Below are positions 45,496-55,820 of a stretch of 64,000 nucleotides of DNA, piece after piece. This DNA comes from Lachnospiraceae bacterium (GTDB taxonomy: Bacteria; Bacillota; Clostridia; Lachnospirales; Lachnospiraceae). The notes beneath the pieces were generated by a model. That model did not search any database and had not been told where the DNA came from. It saw only the letters and a list, made by a program, of their open reading frames with translations. How positions within the stretch are numbered: the stretch's first letter is position 1; the number at the start of each line of letters is the position of its first letter. The position numbers and the translations under genes were made by a program. The DNA lies in the NCBI GenBank assembly GCA_017618075.1, contig JAFZUY010000047.1, positions 1-64,000 of the forward strand. Reading direction: 5' to 3'.

Positions 45496-45971
45496 ATGTA
45501 ACCGTAATATGTGTCGGTAAAATTAAAGAAAAATTTTTCAGGGAAGCCGTTTCGGAATATTCTAAACGGCTTTCCAAATTTTGTAAATTAAACATTATCG
45601 AAGTTGACGACGAAGAAGCCGGACAGAATTTAAGTGAGGCTTTGGAAACCATCATAAAAGACAAAGAAGGAGAGAGAATTCTTAAGAAAATACCTTCATC
45701 AGCCTATGTAATTACGCTTGAAATCGAAGGAAAAAAATATGATTCTCTTTCTTTTTCAAAAACAATAGAAAAACTCTGTATTAACGGAAACAGCAATATT
45801 TGTTTTATAATTGGAGGTTCTTTGGGACTTTCCGATTCGGTTAAAAAGATTTCTAATGAAAAGCTGTCTTTTTCCGATATGACTTTTCCTCATCAGCTGA
45901 TGAGAGTTGTTTTGCTCGAACAGATTTACAGAAGTTTTAAGATAATTAATAACGAGCCTTATCACAAATAA
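45492..45971 (+). CDS. rlmH: 23S rRNA pseudouridine-1915 N3-methyltransferase
   Basis: SPOUT-family methyltransferase acting on pseudouridine 1915 of 23S rRNA in assembled 70S ribosomes. The 159-aa protein starts MNVTVICVGKIKEKFFREAVSEY and has the knot segment FIIGGSLGLSDSVKK and the conserved C-terminal SDMTFPHQLMRVVLLEQIYRSFKII (core PHQLMRVVLLEQIYR). Length is normal. It overlaps the zinc-ribbon gene by four bases (ATGA). Confidence 0.96.
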   Translation: MNVTVICVGKIKEKFFREAVSEYSKRLSKFCKLNIIEVDDEEAGQNLSEALETIIKDKEGERILKKIPSSAYVITLEIEGKKYDSLSFSKTIEKLCINGNSNICFIIGGSLGLSDSVKKISNEKLSFSDMTFPHQLMRVVLLEQIYRSFKIINNEPYHK

Positions 45972-45987
45972 AGGCAAGGGAAAATAA

Positions 45988-47646
45988 ATGTCTGACAAAA
46001 AGAAAATTGCCAAAGGAATAGTGGTTCAGGGTTCAATTCTTGCTATAGCCGGAATTCTTTGCAGAGTTATCGGTATTGCCAGAAGAGTACCTCTGACAAA
46101 TATTATCGGAGATATCGGAAACGGTTATTATGCAGCCGCTTACGAGTTTTATTCGATAATCCTTATTCTTTCCTCGTATTCTCTTCCTGCAGCGGTAAGT
46201 AAGCTAATCGCACAAAGACAGAGCCGTGGTCAGTATAAGAAGATGCAGAAAGTATTTGAAGGAGCTTTGCTCTTTGCGATTATTTCCGGCGGTTTCTTCA
46301 GTTTAATTGTATTTATATTTGCAGATTTCTTTTCGACTACGATAATGGGCGAAGCTATGAGCACAATGGCGATGAGAGTACTCGCTCCCACAATTTTCGT
46401 AGTTGCTTTAATGGCTGTATTCAGAGGTTATTTCCAGGGACTCGGAATCATGCATTTTACCGCATTTTCTCAGGTTCTTGAGCAGATAATACTTGTAATA
46501 GTATCTTTATCGGCAGCAAAACTTCTCTTTGGTGTTGGTACCAAATACGGCAATCTCATGATGAATGAGAATTACGCGTCGGCTTTGGGTGCGGCGGGTG
46601 CCACCATCGGCTGCGGTGTTGGTGCTTTGGCCGGACTTCTTTTGATGATTTACTTTTACATGCATAACAAAAATGCAATCGAAAGAAGAGTAATAGCCGA
46701 TACTTCCAAGAACAGGGATACATTTCTTGATGTGCTTATTCTTATTTTAAGAACTGCCATTCCCATGATTCTCTGCTCGGTTATGTACAATATCTGCGGT
46801 GTAGTCGATCAGTCTGTATTTAACCATCATATGATTAAAGTCGGCGAGAGTGATTTAAAATCATTTTACTGGGGTGTTTATTCCGGTAAATACAAGCTTA
46901 TGATTACACTTCCGATTGCTTTGGCAAACGCAATGTGTTCGGCAATTATTCCATCCCTTACCGGCAGTATCGAAAACAAGGATTATGTTTCTGCCAGAAG
47001 CAAGATGGCTACTGTTATCAGAGTTACGATGATTATTTCAATCCCTGCTGCATTCGGCCTTGCAATCTTAGGAAAACCAATCATTTCACTTTTATTCAAA
47101 GGTGAAATCGACCTTGCTGCAATAATGCTTATGTACGGTTCAATCAGCGTAATATTCTTCTCGTTATCCACACTCGGTAACGGTATTTTACAGGGACTTA
47201 ATAAGCTTAAAACACCCGTACTTAATTCACTTATTGCATTTGTGCTTCATTTCCTTGCACTTTTATTAATGCTTAAAGTATTTAAATGGGGCATTCATTC
47301 TGTTGTTATTGCGAATCTTTTATTTGCTGTGTTCGTAAGTGCACTGAATCATTTTGCGATATACAGAACAATTGCATACAAACAGGAGATAAAGCAGACG
47401 TTCTTGATTCCGCTTATATCATCAGTGATAATGGGAGTATTTACATTCCTTTCATACTTCCTTATCTCCAAAGTGGTTGATTACAGAATAGCTTTATTCA
47501 TAGCAATGGCAATCGCGATAGTTATTTACTTTACAGCGCTTGTATTGCTTAAAGGTGTTAATGAATACGACTTATCGTTAATTCCTTTCGGTTCAAAGAT
47601 ATATTCGGTTCTACATAAACTCGGAATTTATAAAGATATTGATTAA
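45988..47646 (+). CDS. MurJ/SpoVB-like lipid-linked oligosaccharide flippase
   Basis: A 552-aa MOP-superfamily protein with about 14 membrane helices. It starts KKIAKGIVVQGSILAIAGILCRVIGIARRVPL, the SpoVB/YtgP pattern, and keeps LPAAVSKLIAQR and the SAIIPSLTGSIENKD region. Related proteins flip lipid II or other undecaprenyl-linked sugars during cell-wall or spore-cortex synthesis. Which substrate applies cannot be decided from sequence. It sits 17 bases after rlmH. Confidence 0.88.
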   Translation: MSDKKKIAKGIVVQGSILAIAGILCRVIGIARRVPLTNIIGDIGNGYYAAAYEFYSIILILSSYSLPAAVSKLIAQRQSRGQYKKMQKVFEGALLFAIISGGFFSLIVFIFADFFSTTIMGEAMSTMAMRVLAPTIFVVALMAVFRGYFQGLGIMHFTAFSQVLEQIILVIVSLSAAKLLFGVGTKYGNLMMNENYASALGAAGATIGCGVGALAGLLLMIYFYMHNKNAIERRVIADTSKNRDTFLDVLILILRTAIPMILCSVMYNICGVVDQSVFNHHMIKVGESDLKSFYWGVYSGKYKLMITLPIALANAMCSAIIPSLTGSIENKDYVSARSKMATVIRVTMIISIPAAFGLAILGKPIISLLFKGEIDLAAIMLMYGSISVIFFSLSTLGNGILQGLNKLKTPVLNSLIAFVLHFLALLLMLKVFKWGIHSVVIANLLFAVFVSALNHFAIYRTIAYKQEIKQTFLIPLISSVIMGVFTFLSYFLISKVVDYRIALFIAMAIAIVIYFTALVLLKGVNEYDLSLIPFGSKIYSVLHKLGIYKDID

Positions 47647-47676
47647 GTTAAAATTTTAGGTGACTTACAGACTTTT

Positions 47677-49281
47677 ATGATAAAAATCGATTCTATTAAA
47701 ATCAGTGCAAAACAAAAAATCGACATAAAAGAATATGTCACTTCAAAATTTTGCCCAAACTCTGAGATATCGAACTTTCAAATCTTAAAAAAATCGCTTG
47801 ATGCGAGAGATAAAAGCGATATTAAATATGTTTATTCCGTATCTTTAGAAACGGAAGACAAAATCGAGAAATATCTTTTACGAAAATATAAAAACATTTC
47901 CGAATACATAGCTAAACCTTATACAGTTCCTAAAAGAAATAACAACAACGATACCAACATTGTTATTGTAGGAATGGGCCCTGCAGGACTTTTCGCGGCA
48001 CTTATTTTATGTGAAGCAGGTTTTAAACCTTTAATCATCGATAAGGGAAAATGCGTGGAAGAGCGTATAAAAGACGTTGAAAGCTATTTTGAAGGCGGAA
48101 AACTTGATGTATTCTCCAATGTACAGTTTGGAGAAGGCGGAGCCGGAACATTTTCCGACGGCAAGCTTAATACAGGTATCAAAGATCCTGCCGGAAGAAA
48201 AGAATTTGTATTAAATACATTTGTTAAATACGGCGCTTCCAAAAATATCCTTTACGATTCTAAACCGCATATAGGAACGGATGTTTTAAGAACAGTCATT
48301 AAGAATTTAAGAGAAGATTTAATTAAAAGAGGCGTTAAATTCTTATTTTCAAAAGAATTTGTTTCCTTCAACGAATCAAACGGAAATATAAAAGAAATAA
48401 TCATAAAAGACGTATACACTTTTGAAGAAAGCGTTTTACCATGTGAAAAATGTATTCTTGCAATAGGTCATTCATCCAGAAATACATTTGAGTATCTGGC
48501 AGGCAAGCTTTCGATGGAAACAAAGCCCTTTGCAATGGGCTATCGTGTAATACATGAGCAGTCTTTTATAGATAAAGCACAATACGGTTACGATTTCGAA
48601 AATCTTTATGAAGATCTTGAACCATCTCCATATAAACTGACGCATCAGGGTAATCGTGGAGTATACTCATTCTGTATGTGTCCCGGCGGATATGTGGTAA
48701 ATGCATCCAGTGAAGAAAACAAACTTTGCGTTAACGGAATGAGCGAGTTTAAGAGAGATTCGGGATACGCAAACAGTGCTATTATTGTCCAGATAAACAA
48801 AGAAGATTTAGATAATTCGGATGCTTTATCAGGAATGAAAATGCAGAGGGAAATCGAAGAGAAAACTTTTCATGCAGGTAACGGATGTATTCCGATTAGT
48901 GAGTTAAAGACATTTTTTGAGGATTTAAATTCAGATTATGATTTAGATTTCGAAGAATGTAAGATAAATCCGGATGAAGCAATCAAAGGAAAATATTCAT
49001 TTACCGATGTAACTGAGATATATCCTGATTTTATAAACAAAGCATTCTGTGAAGCAATGCTTGACTATGATAATATAATAAAAGGTTATGCAAGCGTTAA
49101 TCCTTTGCTTGCGGGAGCAGAAACAAGAAGCTCTTCACCTGTTAAAATATTAAGAAACGAAAATTTTGAAAGCAGTATAAAAGGTATTTTCCCATGCGGC
49201 GAAGGAGCCGGATATGCGGGCGGAATCGTATCCGCTGCAATTGACGGCATGAAGGTTGCGGAAAGTATTATAAATAACTAA
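47677..49281 (+). CDS. FAD-dependent oxidoreductase (COG2509 type)
   Basis: A 534-aa flavoprotein with a ~90-residue N-terminal domain of unknown role, then the FAD-binding motif IVIVGMGPAGLFAALILCEAG. The FSNVQFGEGGAGTFSDGKLNTGI block and the C-terminal FPCGEGAGYAGGIVSAAIDGM are the signatures of a widespread uncharacterised FAD-dependent dehydrogenase family. The substrate is unknown. The ribosome site is weak (AGGTG some 15 bases ahead of the ATG). It precedes proB by 32 bases. Confidence 0.85.
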   Translation: MIKIDSIKISAKQKIDIKEYVTSKFCPNSEISNFQILKKSLDARDKSDIKYVYSVSLETEDKIEKYLLRKYKNISEYIAKPYTVPKRNNNNDTNIVIVGMGPAGLFAALILCEAGFKPLIIDKGKCVEERIKDVESYFEGGKLDVFSNVQFGEGGAGTFSDGKLNTGIKDPAGRKEFVLNTFVKYGASKNILYDSKPHIGTDVLRTVIKNLREDLIKRGVKFLFSKEFVSFNESNGNIKEIIIKDVYTFEESVLPCEKCILAIGHSSRNTFEYLAGKLSMETKPFAMGYRVIHEQSFIDKAQYGYDFENLYEDLEPSPYKLTHQGNRGVYSFCMCPGGYVVNASSEENKLCVNGMSEFKRDSGYANSAIIVQINKEDLDNSDALSGMKMQREIEEKTFHAGNGCIPISELKTFFEDLNSDYDLDFEECKINPDEAIKGKYSFTDVTEIYPDFINKAFCEAMLDYDNIIKGYASVNPLLAGAETRSSSPVKILRNENFESSIKGIFPCGEGAGYAGGIVSAAIDGMKVAESIINN

Positions 49282-49312
49282 AATAGGGGAAAACCACAAA
49301 ACGGAGAAAGTC

Positions 49313-50164
49313 ATGAATTTCAGAGAAGCTATTAAAGATAAAAAAAGAATTGTAGTTAAGATAGGTTCATCAAGTCTTACACATCCCGAAACAGGCGGAA
49401 TTGATTATACAAGACTTGAGACTTTGGTCAGAGAACTTTGCAACATCAGAAATATGGGTAAGGATGTTATTCTTGTATCCTCTGGTGCAATTTCTGTAGG
49501 CCAGAGAGCTTTACATCTTAAAGATGCAAAGCACAGTATAGCTGCAAAACAGGCTTGTGCCGCTGTAGGTCAGGCAAGACTTATGATGGTATATCAGAAG
49601 ATATTTGCTGAATACAATCAGGTCTGCGCTCAGGTTCTTATGACCAAGGATACTATTACAAACGATCTTAACAGATTCAATGCACACAATACTTTTGAAC
49701 AGCTGTTGGAACTTGGTGTTATCCCAATCGTAAATGAAAACGATACAATTTCAACATTCGAAATTAAATTCGGTGATAACGATACGCTTTCAGCTATTGT
49801 TGCATCATTAATCGGAGCTGATCTTTTAATTCTTTTATCAGATATCGACGGACTTTTCTCCGATAACCCAAGAACCAATCCCGATGCTGAATTTATCAGT
49901 ATTGTCGAAAAAATAGATGATAAAATCATCGAAATGGGCAAGTCCGAAACAGGTTCATCCATCGGTACAGGCGGTATGAATACAAAGATTCACGCAGCTC
50001 AGATTGTTACCAAATCAGGCGCTGATATGATTATCGCAAACAGTGATGATATCCATATCTTACACAGAATTATGGACGGAAGAGATTTCGGTACTTTGTT
50101 TTTGGCAGATAAAGATGAGAATTTTGAACTTGTTGATTTTGTAAGCAAGTTAAGCGAAGAATAA
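49313..50164 (+). CDS. proB: Glutamate 5-kinase
   Basis: First step of proline synthesis, phosphorylating glutamate. The 283-aa protein is an amino-acid kinase domain without the C-terminal PUA domain of longer versions: RIVVKIGSSSLTHPETGGI, VILVSSGAISVGQ, VPIVNENDTIS-like (here IPIVNENDTIST) and GTGGMNTKIHAAQI. The short form is common in Firmicutes. It ends one base before the proA fusion gene, forming a proBA operon. Confidence 0.96.
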   Translation: MNFREAIKDKKRIVVKIGSSSLTHPETGGIDYTRLETLVRELCNIRNMGKDVILVSSGAISVGQRALHLKDAKHSIAAKQACAAVGQARLMMVYQKIFAEYNQVCAQVLMTKDTITNDLNRFNAHNTFEQLLELGVIPIVNENDTISTFEIKFGDNDTLSAIVASLIGADLLILLSDIDGLFSDNPRTNPDAEFISIVEKIDDKIIEMGKSETGSSIGTGGMNTKIHAAQIVTKSGADMIIANSDDIHILHRIMDGRDFGTLFLADKDENFELVDFVSKLSEE

Positions 50165-50165
50165 T

Positions 50166-51641
50166 ATGGAAATAGAGAAATTAATTAACAGAATAAACGA
50201 ACTGTATCATAAATCCCAGGACGTCGGGCTTACCGAAGAAGAGACTAAAGAACAGAAGGAATTAAGAGCCGCATATGTTGCAAACATCAGAGCTAATCTT
50301 AAATCCCAGCTTGACAGCATCGACATAAAAGAAGCAGACGGAAGCATTACAAATCTTGGCGAAAAACATGCTGCAGAGAATGAATTAAGAGGTAATGACA
50401 TGTATCTTGAAACATTAGGCAAGAATGCCAAAGAAGCTAAATATACAATCGGTCTTCTTGATGAAAAGACCAGAAACGATGTGCTTTTACAGGTTGCAGA
50501 CGCTCTTGTAAAAGAAAGCGAATACATTATCGCACAGAATAAAATTGATTATGACAAAGGTGTATCCGAAAATATGAAAGCCGGTCTTTTGGACAGACTT
50601 TTATTAAATGAGTCAAGAATTGAAGGAATAAGTGAAGGTATTCGTCAGGTAGTTGCTCTTGAAGATCCTTTAAACAAAGTATTGGATGACAAGATTATGG
50701 CTAACGGAATGCATATTACCAAAGTCAGCGTTCCTTTAGGAGTTATCGGTATTATTTATGAGTCAAGACCTAACGTGACTGCTGATGCATTTTCACTTAC
50801 ATTCAAATCGGGAAATGTCTGCATTCTTAAGGGTGGTTCAGATGCAATTAATTCAAACCTTGCTATTACTAAGGTTATCCGCGATGTATTAAAGGCTAAT
50901 AACCTTGATGAGAATGCAATTCAGCTTATTGAAAAGACAGACAGAGAAACAGCTACAGAATTCATGAAAATGAATGATTATATCGATGTTTTGATACCCC
51001 GCGGAAGTGCAGGTTTAATCAAAGCAGTTGTTACAAATTCAACCATTCCTGTTATCGAAACAGGAAGCGGCAACTGCCATATTTACGTTGATAAAGACGC
51101 TGATATCGATATGGCCGTAAATATTATTTTTAATGCAAAAACTCAGAGAATCGGTGTATGTAATGCATGCGAATCTTTGGTAGTTCATAAGGACGTAAGA
51201 GAAGCTCTTCTTCCTAAGATGGCTGAGAAATTAAAAGAGAAAAATGTCGAAATCCGCGGTGATAAAGATACAAAAGATATTATCGACTGTGTAGATGCCA
51301 CAGAAGAAGATTTTGCTAAGGAATATCTTGATTACATCATTTCCGTTAAGACTGTTGAATCGGTTGAAGAAGCAATTGCTCATATCAACAAATACAACAC
51401 AGGACATTCTGACTGCATCATCACAGAGAATGATGAGACTGCAGAAAAATTCTTAAAGGGCGTTGATGCAGCATGCGTATACAGAAATGTTTCCACCAGA
51501 TTTACCGACGGCTTTGAATTCGGCCTCGGTGCGGAAATCGGCATTTCCACGCAAAAGCTTCATGCCAGAGGACCTATGGGACTTAATGAGTTAACCTCAT
51601 ACAAATATAAGATTACCGGAAACGGTCAGGTCAGAGGTTAA
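50166..51641 (+). CDS. proA: DUF896 (YnzC-like) domain fused to glutamate-5-semialdehyde dehydrogenase
   Basis: Second step of proline synthesis, NADPH-dependent reduction of glutamyl phosphate. The ProA part begins near M79 (MYLETLGKNAKEAKYTI) and shows GVIGIIYESRPNVTADA, LKGGSDAINSN and the catalytic Cys in RIGVCNACESLV. The first ~66 residues are a complete DUF896/UPF0291 domain (INELYHKSQDVGLTEEETKEQ, normally a separate ~75-aa protein). No stop or frameshift separates them. The ATG at 50400 (M79) has its own AGAGG site with a 7-base spacer, so ProA alone might also be made. ProA is usually about 415 aa; this is 491. Confidence 0.93.
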   Translation: MEIEKLINRINELYHKSQDVGLTEEETKEQKELRAAYVANIRANLKSQLDSIDIKEADGSITNLGEKHAAENELRGNDMYLETLGKNAKEAKYTIGLLDEKTRNDVLLQVADALVKESEYIIAQNKIDYDKGVSENMKAGLLDRLLLNESRIEGISEGIRQVVALEDPLNKVLDDKIMANGMHITKVSVPLGVIGIIYESRPNVTADAFSLTFKSGNVCILKGGSDAINSNLAITKVIRDVLKANNLDENAIQLIEKTDRETATEFMKMNDYIDVLIPRGSAGLIKAVVTNSTIPVIETGSGNCHIYVDKDADIDMAVNIIFNAKTQRIGVCNACESLVVHKDVREALLPKMAEKLKEKNVEIRGDKDTKDIIDCVDATEEDFAKEYLDYIISVKTVESVEEAIAHINKYNTGHSDCIITENDETAEKFLKGVDAACVYRNVSTRFTDGFEFGLGAEIGISTQKLHARGPMGLNELTSYKYKITGNGQVRG

Positions 51642-51644
51642 ATA

Positions 51645-53111
51645 ATGAATCAGTTTGAAAGTACCGACAACAAAGAAGAACTCGAAAGACAATATAAATA
51701 TCTCGAACTTCTTAAAAAAGTTGTTGCCGATTTAAAAGAACAAAAGAAAAGAGATATAACCGCTTGCGTTGAAACATTCGGTTGTCAGATGAATGCCAGG
51801 GATTCCGAAAAAATCTCGGGCATTTTGAAGTCTGCGGGATTTACCGTAATCGAAGACGAAAACGCAGATTTAACCGTTTATAACACATGTTCCGTCAGAG
51901 ATAATGCCAATCAGAAGGTTTACGGAAGACTCGGCAGACTTTCAACTTTTAAAAAGCAGAACCCGGATATGAAGGTTGTTCTTTGCGGCTGTATGACTCA
52001 GGAAGAATGTGTAATAGAAAAACTCTGTACAAGCTACGGCTTTGTAGATCTTATCTTCGGAACGCATAATATTTACAGATTTGCAGAATATCTCTTTTAT
52101 GTTTACGAAGGCATTGAAAACAAGGAATTCGATGATTCCGACGCTAACCTTTACAAGAAAGGCAATACAATTGTAAGTCACTGGAACGAAACAAAAGTAA
52201 TCTGCGAAAATCTTCCCGTAGACAGAAAATATCCTTACAAATCAGGCGTTAATATAATGTTTGGCTGCAACAATTTCTGTACTTACTGCATAGTTCCTTA
52301 TGTTCGTGGCAGAGAGAGAAGCAGAGAAGCAGATGAGATCATAAAAGAAATTGAAAACCTCGTAAAAGATGGCGTTATCGAAATAATGCTCTTGGGTCAG
52401 AATGTAAATTCATATGGCAAAAACCTTGAAAATCCTATATCTTTTGCGGAACTTTTAAGAAGAGTTGAAAAGATTGATGGACTTGAGAGAATAAGATTTA
52501 TGACTTCTCATCCGAAGGATTTATCCGACGAGCTTATTGAAGTAATTAAGAATTCAAAGAAAATCTGTCATCATATACATTTACCTTTACAGTCCGGAAG
52601 TTCAAGGATTTTAAAGAAGATGAATCGTGTTTACGACAAAGAAAAATACCTTGATCTTGCACTAAAAATAAGACATGAAATACCTGATATATCGATTACA
52701 ACCGATATTATCGTTGGTTTCCCGGGGGAAACAAAGGAAGATGTCGACGATACAATCGATGTAGTTAAAAAAGTCGGTTTTGACAACGCATTTACTTTTA
52801 TATATTCAAAAAGAACAGGCACACCTGCGGCCGATATGCCTCAGGTATCCGAAGAGTTCGTAAAAGAACAGTTTGACCGTGTGCTTAAATGCGTTCAGGA
52901 AACAGCCAGAGAACAGGTTGTAAAGATTGAAGGTCAGACTTTACCCGTACTCGTAGAAGAAGTTAATAAGCAGGATGAAAACCTTCTGACAGGAAGACTT
53001 GAAAACAATACAATCGTGCATTTTAAAGGCAATACAGATTTAATCGGTAAGATAGTTAATGTCAAATGCCTTGAATGCAAAGGATTTTATTATTTCGGAG
53101 AAATGGTTTAA
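51645..53111 (+). CDS. miaB: tRNA-2-methylthio-N6-isopentenyladenosine-37 synthase
   Basis: Radical-SAM methylthiotransferase that modifies i6A37 in tRNAs reading UNN codons. The 488-aa protein has an N-terminal cluster domain (ETFGCQMNARDSEKI, NTCSVRDNANQKVYGRLG, CGCMTQEE), the radical-SAM motif GCNNFCTYCIVPYVRG and a C-terminal TRAM domain ending in KCLECKGFYYFGEMV. Length is slightly above average because of a ~40-residue N-terminal leader. Its substrate is made by MiaA, encoded 6 kb downstream in the same gene row, with mutS and mutL in between. Confidence 0.96.
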   Translation: MNQFESTDNKEELERQYKYLELLKKVVADLKEQKKRDITACVETFGCQMNARDSEKISGILKSAGFTVIEDENADLTVYNTCSVRDNANQKVYGRLGRLSTFKKQNPDMKVVLCGCMTQEECVIEKLCTSYGFVDLIFGTHNIYRFAEYLFYVYEGIENKEFDDSDANLYKKGNTIVSHWNETKVICENLPVDRKYPYKSGVNIMFGCNNFCTYCIVPYVRGRERSREADEIIKEIENLVKDGVIEIMLLGQNVNSYGKNLENPISFAELLRRVEKIDGLERIRFMTSHPKDLSDELIEVIKNSKKICHHIHLPLQSGSSRILKKMNRVYDKEKYLDLALKIRHEIPDISITTDIIVGFPGETKEDVDDTIDVVKKVGFDNAFTFIYSKRTGTPAADMPQVSEEFVKEQFDRVLKCVQETAREQVVKIEGQTLPVLVEEVNKQDENLLTGRLENNTIVHFKGNTDLIGKIVNVKCLECKGFYYFGEMV

Positions 53112-53135
53112 AGCTAAACCTTTTGGGGAGTTAAT

Positions 53136-55820
53136 ATGTCATCATATGATGAGGTAATGAAAAACATCTCGGCTCTTTCGCCGATGATGCAAAAATACCT
53201 TGAAACAAAAGAACAATATAAAGACTGTATTCTTTTTTACCGTCTCGGAGATTTCTACGAGATGTTTTTTGATGATGCATTAACAGCTTCCAAGGTTCTT
53301 GAAATCACATTAACAGGCAAAAACTGCGGTCTTGAAGACAGAGCTCCGATGTGCGGAGTGCCTTTTCATTCCGTAGAGCCTTATATTACAAAATTAATCG
53401 AAAATGGTTATAAAGTAGCCATTTGCGAGCAGGTTGAAGACCCTAAGCTTGCAAAAGGCCTTGTTAAAAGAGAAGTCACCCGTATAGTTACGCCGGGAAC
53501 CAATATTGATTCAATGTCACTTGATGAAAACAGAAATAATTATCTTATGTCTGTTTTTATTTACATGAACAATATCGGTTTTTCGGTATGTGATGTAACT
53601 ACAGGTGATTTTTATTTGTCCGAAATTTCAGGCATTAAAAATCTTTATGATGAAATCTTTAAATACAAACCCGCCGAGATAATCTGCAATTCGCAGTTTT
53701 TATCAGCAGGGCTTGATATAGAAGATTTAAGAAGCAAAATCGGTACACAGGTTTCCTGTCTTGATGATTATCACTTCGAAGAAAACAATTGCAAGAAGAC
53801 GCTTTTAAAGCATTTCAAGGTGCATTCTCTTATAGGAATGGGCATAGATGATTACGAACTCGGCGTAATTGCAGCAGGTTCTCTTTTAATGTATTTAAAC
53901 GAGACACAGATGATTTCGCTTAATCATATTACCACTTTAACTCCTACATCAAACGGCGTTTATATGGTAATCGACAATGCGACCAGACGTAATCTTGAAC
54001 TGACAGAAACGATGAGAGATAAACAGAAATGGGGCTCTCTTTTATGGGTTCTTGATAAAACTAAAACTGCCATGGGTGCAAGAACTCTTCGAAGCATGAC
54101 TCAACAGCCGCTGGTCAATAAAGATATGATAATTGAGCGTCTTGATGCGGTCGAATATCTTTACAGCGAAATCATCGTAAGGGAAGAAATCAGGGAATGT
54201 TTAAATCCCGTATACGACCTCGAAAGACTGCTTGCAAAGGTAAGTTACAAAACTTTAAATCCCAAGGATATGATTGCAATAAAAGAATCCTTAAGAATGG
54301 TACCTTATATCAAAAAAGCAATCATGAATTGTGATGTTCCCCTTATAAAAAAGATATTCGAAGATATCGATCCATTAATTGATATTTTTGAAAAGATTGA
54401 TAAAGCAATCGAAGAAGATCCTCCTTTCTCTGTAAGAGAAGGCGGTATTATTAAGAACGGATACAATGAGGGCGTTGATTATTTAAGAGTTTCAAAGTCC
54501 GAAGGCAAGAACTGGCTTGCAAATCTTGAATCCGAAGAAAAAGAAAAAACAGGCATTAAGACTTTAAAAGTTAAATACAATAAAGTATTCGGTTATTATC
54601 TTGAAGTTTCAAAATCATTTATTGATATGGTTCCTGCGGATTATATCAGAAAGCAGACATTATCCAATGCCGAAAGATATACCACGGAGAAGCTTAAAGA
54701 ATTAGAGGATACCATTTTAAATGCACAGGATAAGCTCTGTACGCTTGAATACGACTTATTCGAGGAAATACGCGTCTACATCGAAGAAAACCTTCTAAGG
54801 ATACAAAAAACGGCCAAAGCGATGGCTTATCTTGATGTTTTATGTTCTTTGGCATATGTAGCCGAGACAAACAGATATGTCAGACCTTCGATTAACGAAA
54901 AAGGCTCGATTAATATCAAAGAAGGCCGCCATCCCGTAGTTGAAAAGATGGTTCCGGATAATCAGTTTATTCCAAACGATACGATTTTAGACAATAAAAA
55001 GAATAATATTTCGATTATTACAGGCCCCAATATGGCCGGTAAATCGACTTATATGAGACAGACTGCGCTTATTGTTTTGATGGCTCAGATAGGCAGTTTT
55101 GTACCGGCAAAAGAAGCAAGTATCTGTGTATGCGACAGGATATTTACGAGAGTCGGAGCATCGGACGATCTGGCGAGCGGCCAGTCCACATTCATGATTG
55201 AAATGAATGAAGTTTCCAATATCCTCAGAAATGCCACCAAGGATTCACTTTTAATCCTTGATGAAATCGGTCGAGGAACATCAACTCTCGATGGTTTGTC
55301 GATTGCATGGGCTGTAATTGAGCATATTGCAAACCAGAAACTTTTAGGAGCAAAAACATTATTTGCCACGCATTACCATGAATTGACTGAACTGGAGGGT
55401 AAGATTCCAAATGTGAACAACTACTGTATCGCAGTTCAGGAAGAGGGCGACGATATTATTTTCTTAAGGAAAATTATTAAAGGCGGTACGGATCGAAGTT
55501 ACGGTATTCAGGTTGCCAAGCTTGCAGGTGTTCCTGACATGGTAATTGAACGTGCAAAAGACATTTTATCGAAGCTTTCCGAGAACGATATTATCGATAA
55601 AATGCAAGATATCGTCACAATTAGTCCAAATATGACGAAAAAAAAGCAAAAAAATTACGACGAAGTTGATTTAGGTCAGTTAACTCTATTGGACATGACG
55701 TCAGATTCTGATATAATAAAAGAGATTGAGGAAATCGATGTTACAAACATGACTCCTCTTGACGGGTTAAACACTTTATACAGGCTACAATGTAAATGCA
55801 AAAATAGGATAAAACTATGA
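53136..55820 (+). CDS. mutS: DNA mismatch repair protein MutS
   Basis: Mismatch-recognition ATPase, 894 aa. The N-terminal FYRLGDFYEMFFDDA carries the Phe-x-Glu mismatch wedge. The lever/clamp region is followed by the ATPase: Walker A GPNMAGKS at 630-637, Walker B LLILDEIGRGTSTLDG and the TLFATHYHEL switch. The C-terminal ~40 residues are helical. Length is normal. A GGGGAG site precedes the ATG, and the stop overlaps the mutL start by four bases. Confidence 0.97.
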   Translation: MSSYDEVMKNISALSPMMQKYLETKEQYKDCILFYRLGDFYEMFFDDALTASKVLEITLTGKNCGLEDRAPMCGVPFHSVEPYITKLIENGYKVAICEQVEDPKLAKGLVKREVTRIVTPGTNIDSMSLDENRNNYLMSVFIYMNNIGFSVCDVTTGDFYLSEISGIKNLYDEIFKYKPAEIICNSQFLSAGLDIEDLRSKIGTQVSCLDDYHFEENNCKKTLLKHFKVHSLIGMGIDDYELGVIAAGSLLMYLNETQMISLNHITTLTPTSNGVYMVIDNATRRNLELTETMRDKQKWGSLLWVLDKTKTAMGARTLRSMTQQPLVNKDMIIERLDAVEYLYSEIIVREEIRECLNPVYDLERLLAKVSYKTLNPKDMIAIKESLRMVPYIKKAIMNCDVPLIKKIFEDIDPLIDIFEKIDKAIEEDPPFSVREGGIIKNGYNEGVDYLRVSKSEGKNWLANLESEEKEKTGIKTLKVKYNKVFGYYLEVSKSFIDMVPADYIRKQTLSNAERYTTEKLKELEDTILNAQDKLCTLEYDLFEEIRVYIEENLLRIQKTAKAMAYLDVLCSLAYVAETNRYVRPSINEKGSINIKEGRHPVVEKMVPDNQFIPNDTILDNKKNNISIITGPNMAGKSTYMRQTALIVLMAQIGSFVPAKEASICVCDRIFTRVGASDDLASGQSTFMIEMNEVSNILRNATKDSLLILDEIGRGTSTLDGLSIAWAVIEHIANQKLLGAKTLFATHYHELTELEGKIPNVNNYCIAVQEEGDDIIFLRKIIKGGTDRSYGIQVAKLAGVPDMVIERAKDILSKLSENDIIDKMQDIVTISPNMTKKKQKNYDEVDLGQLTLLDMTSDSDIIKEIEEIDVTNMTPLDGLNTLYRLQCKCKNRIKL

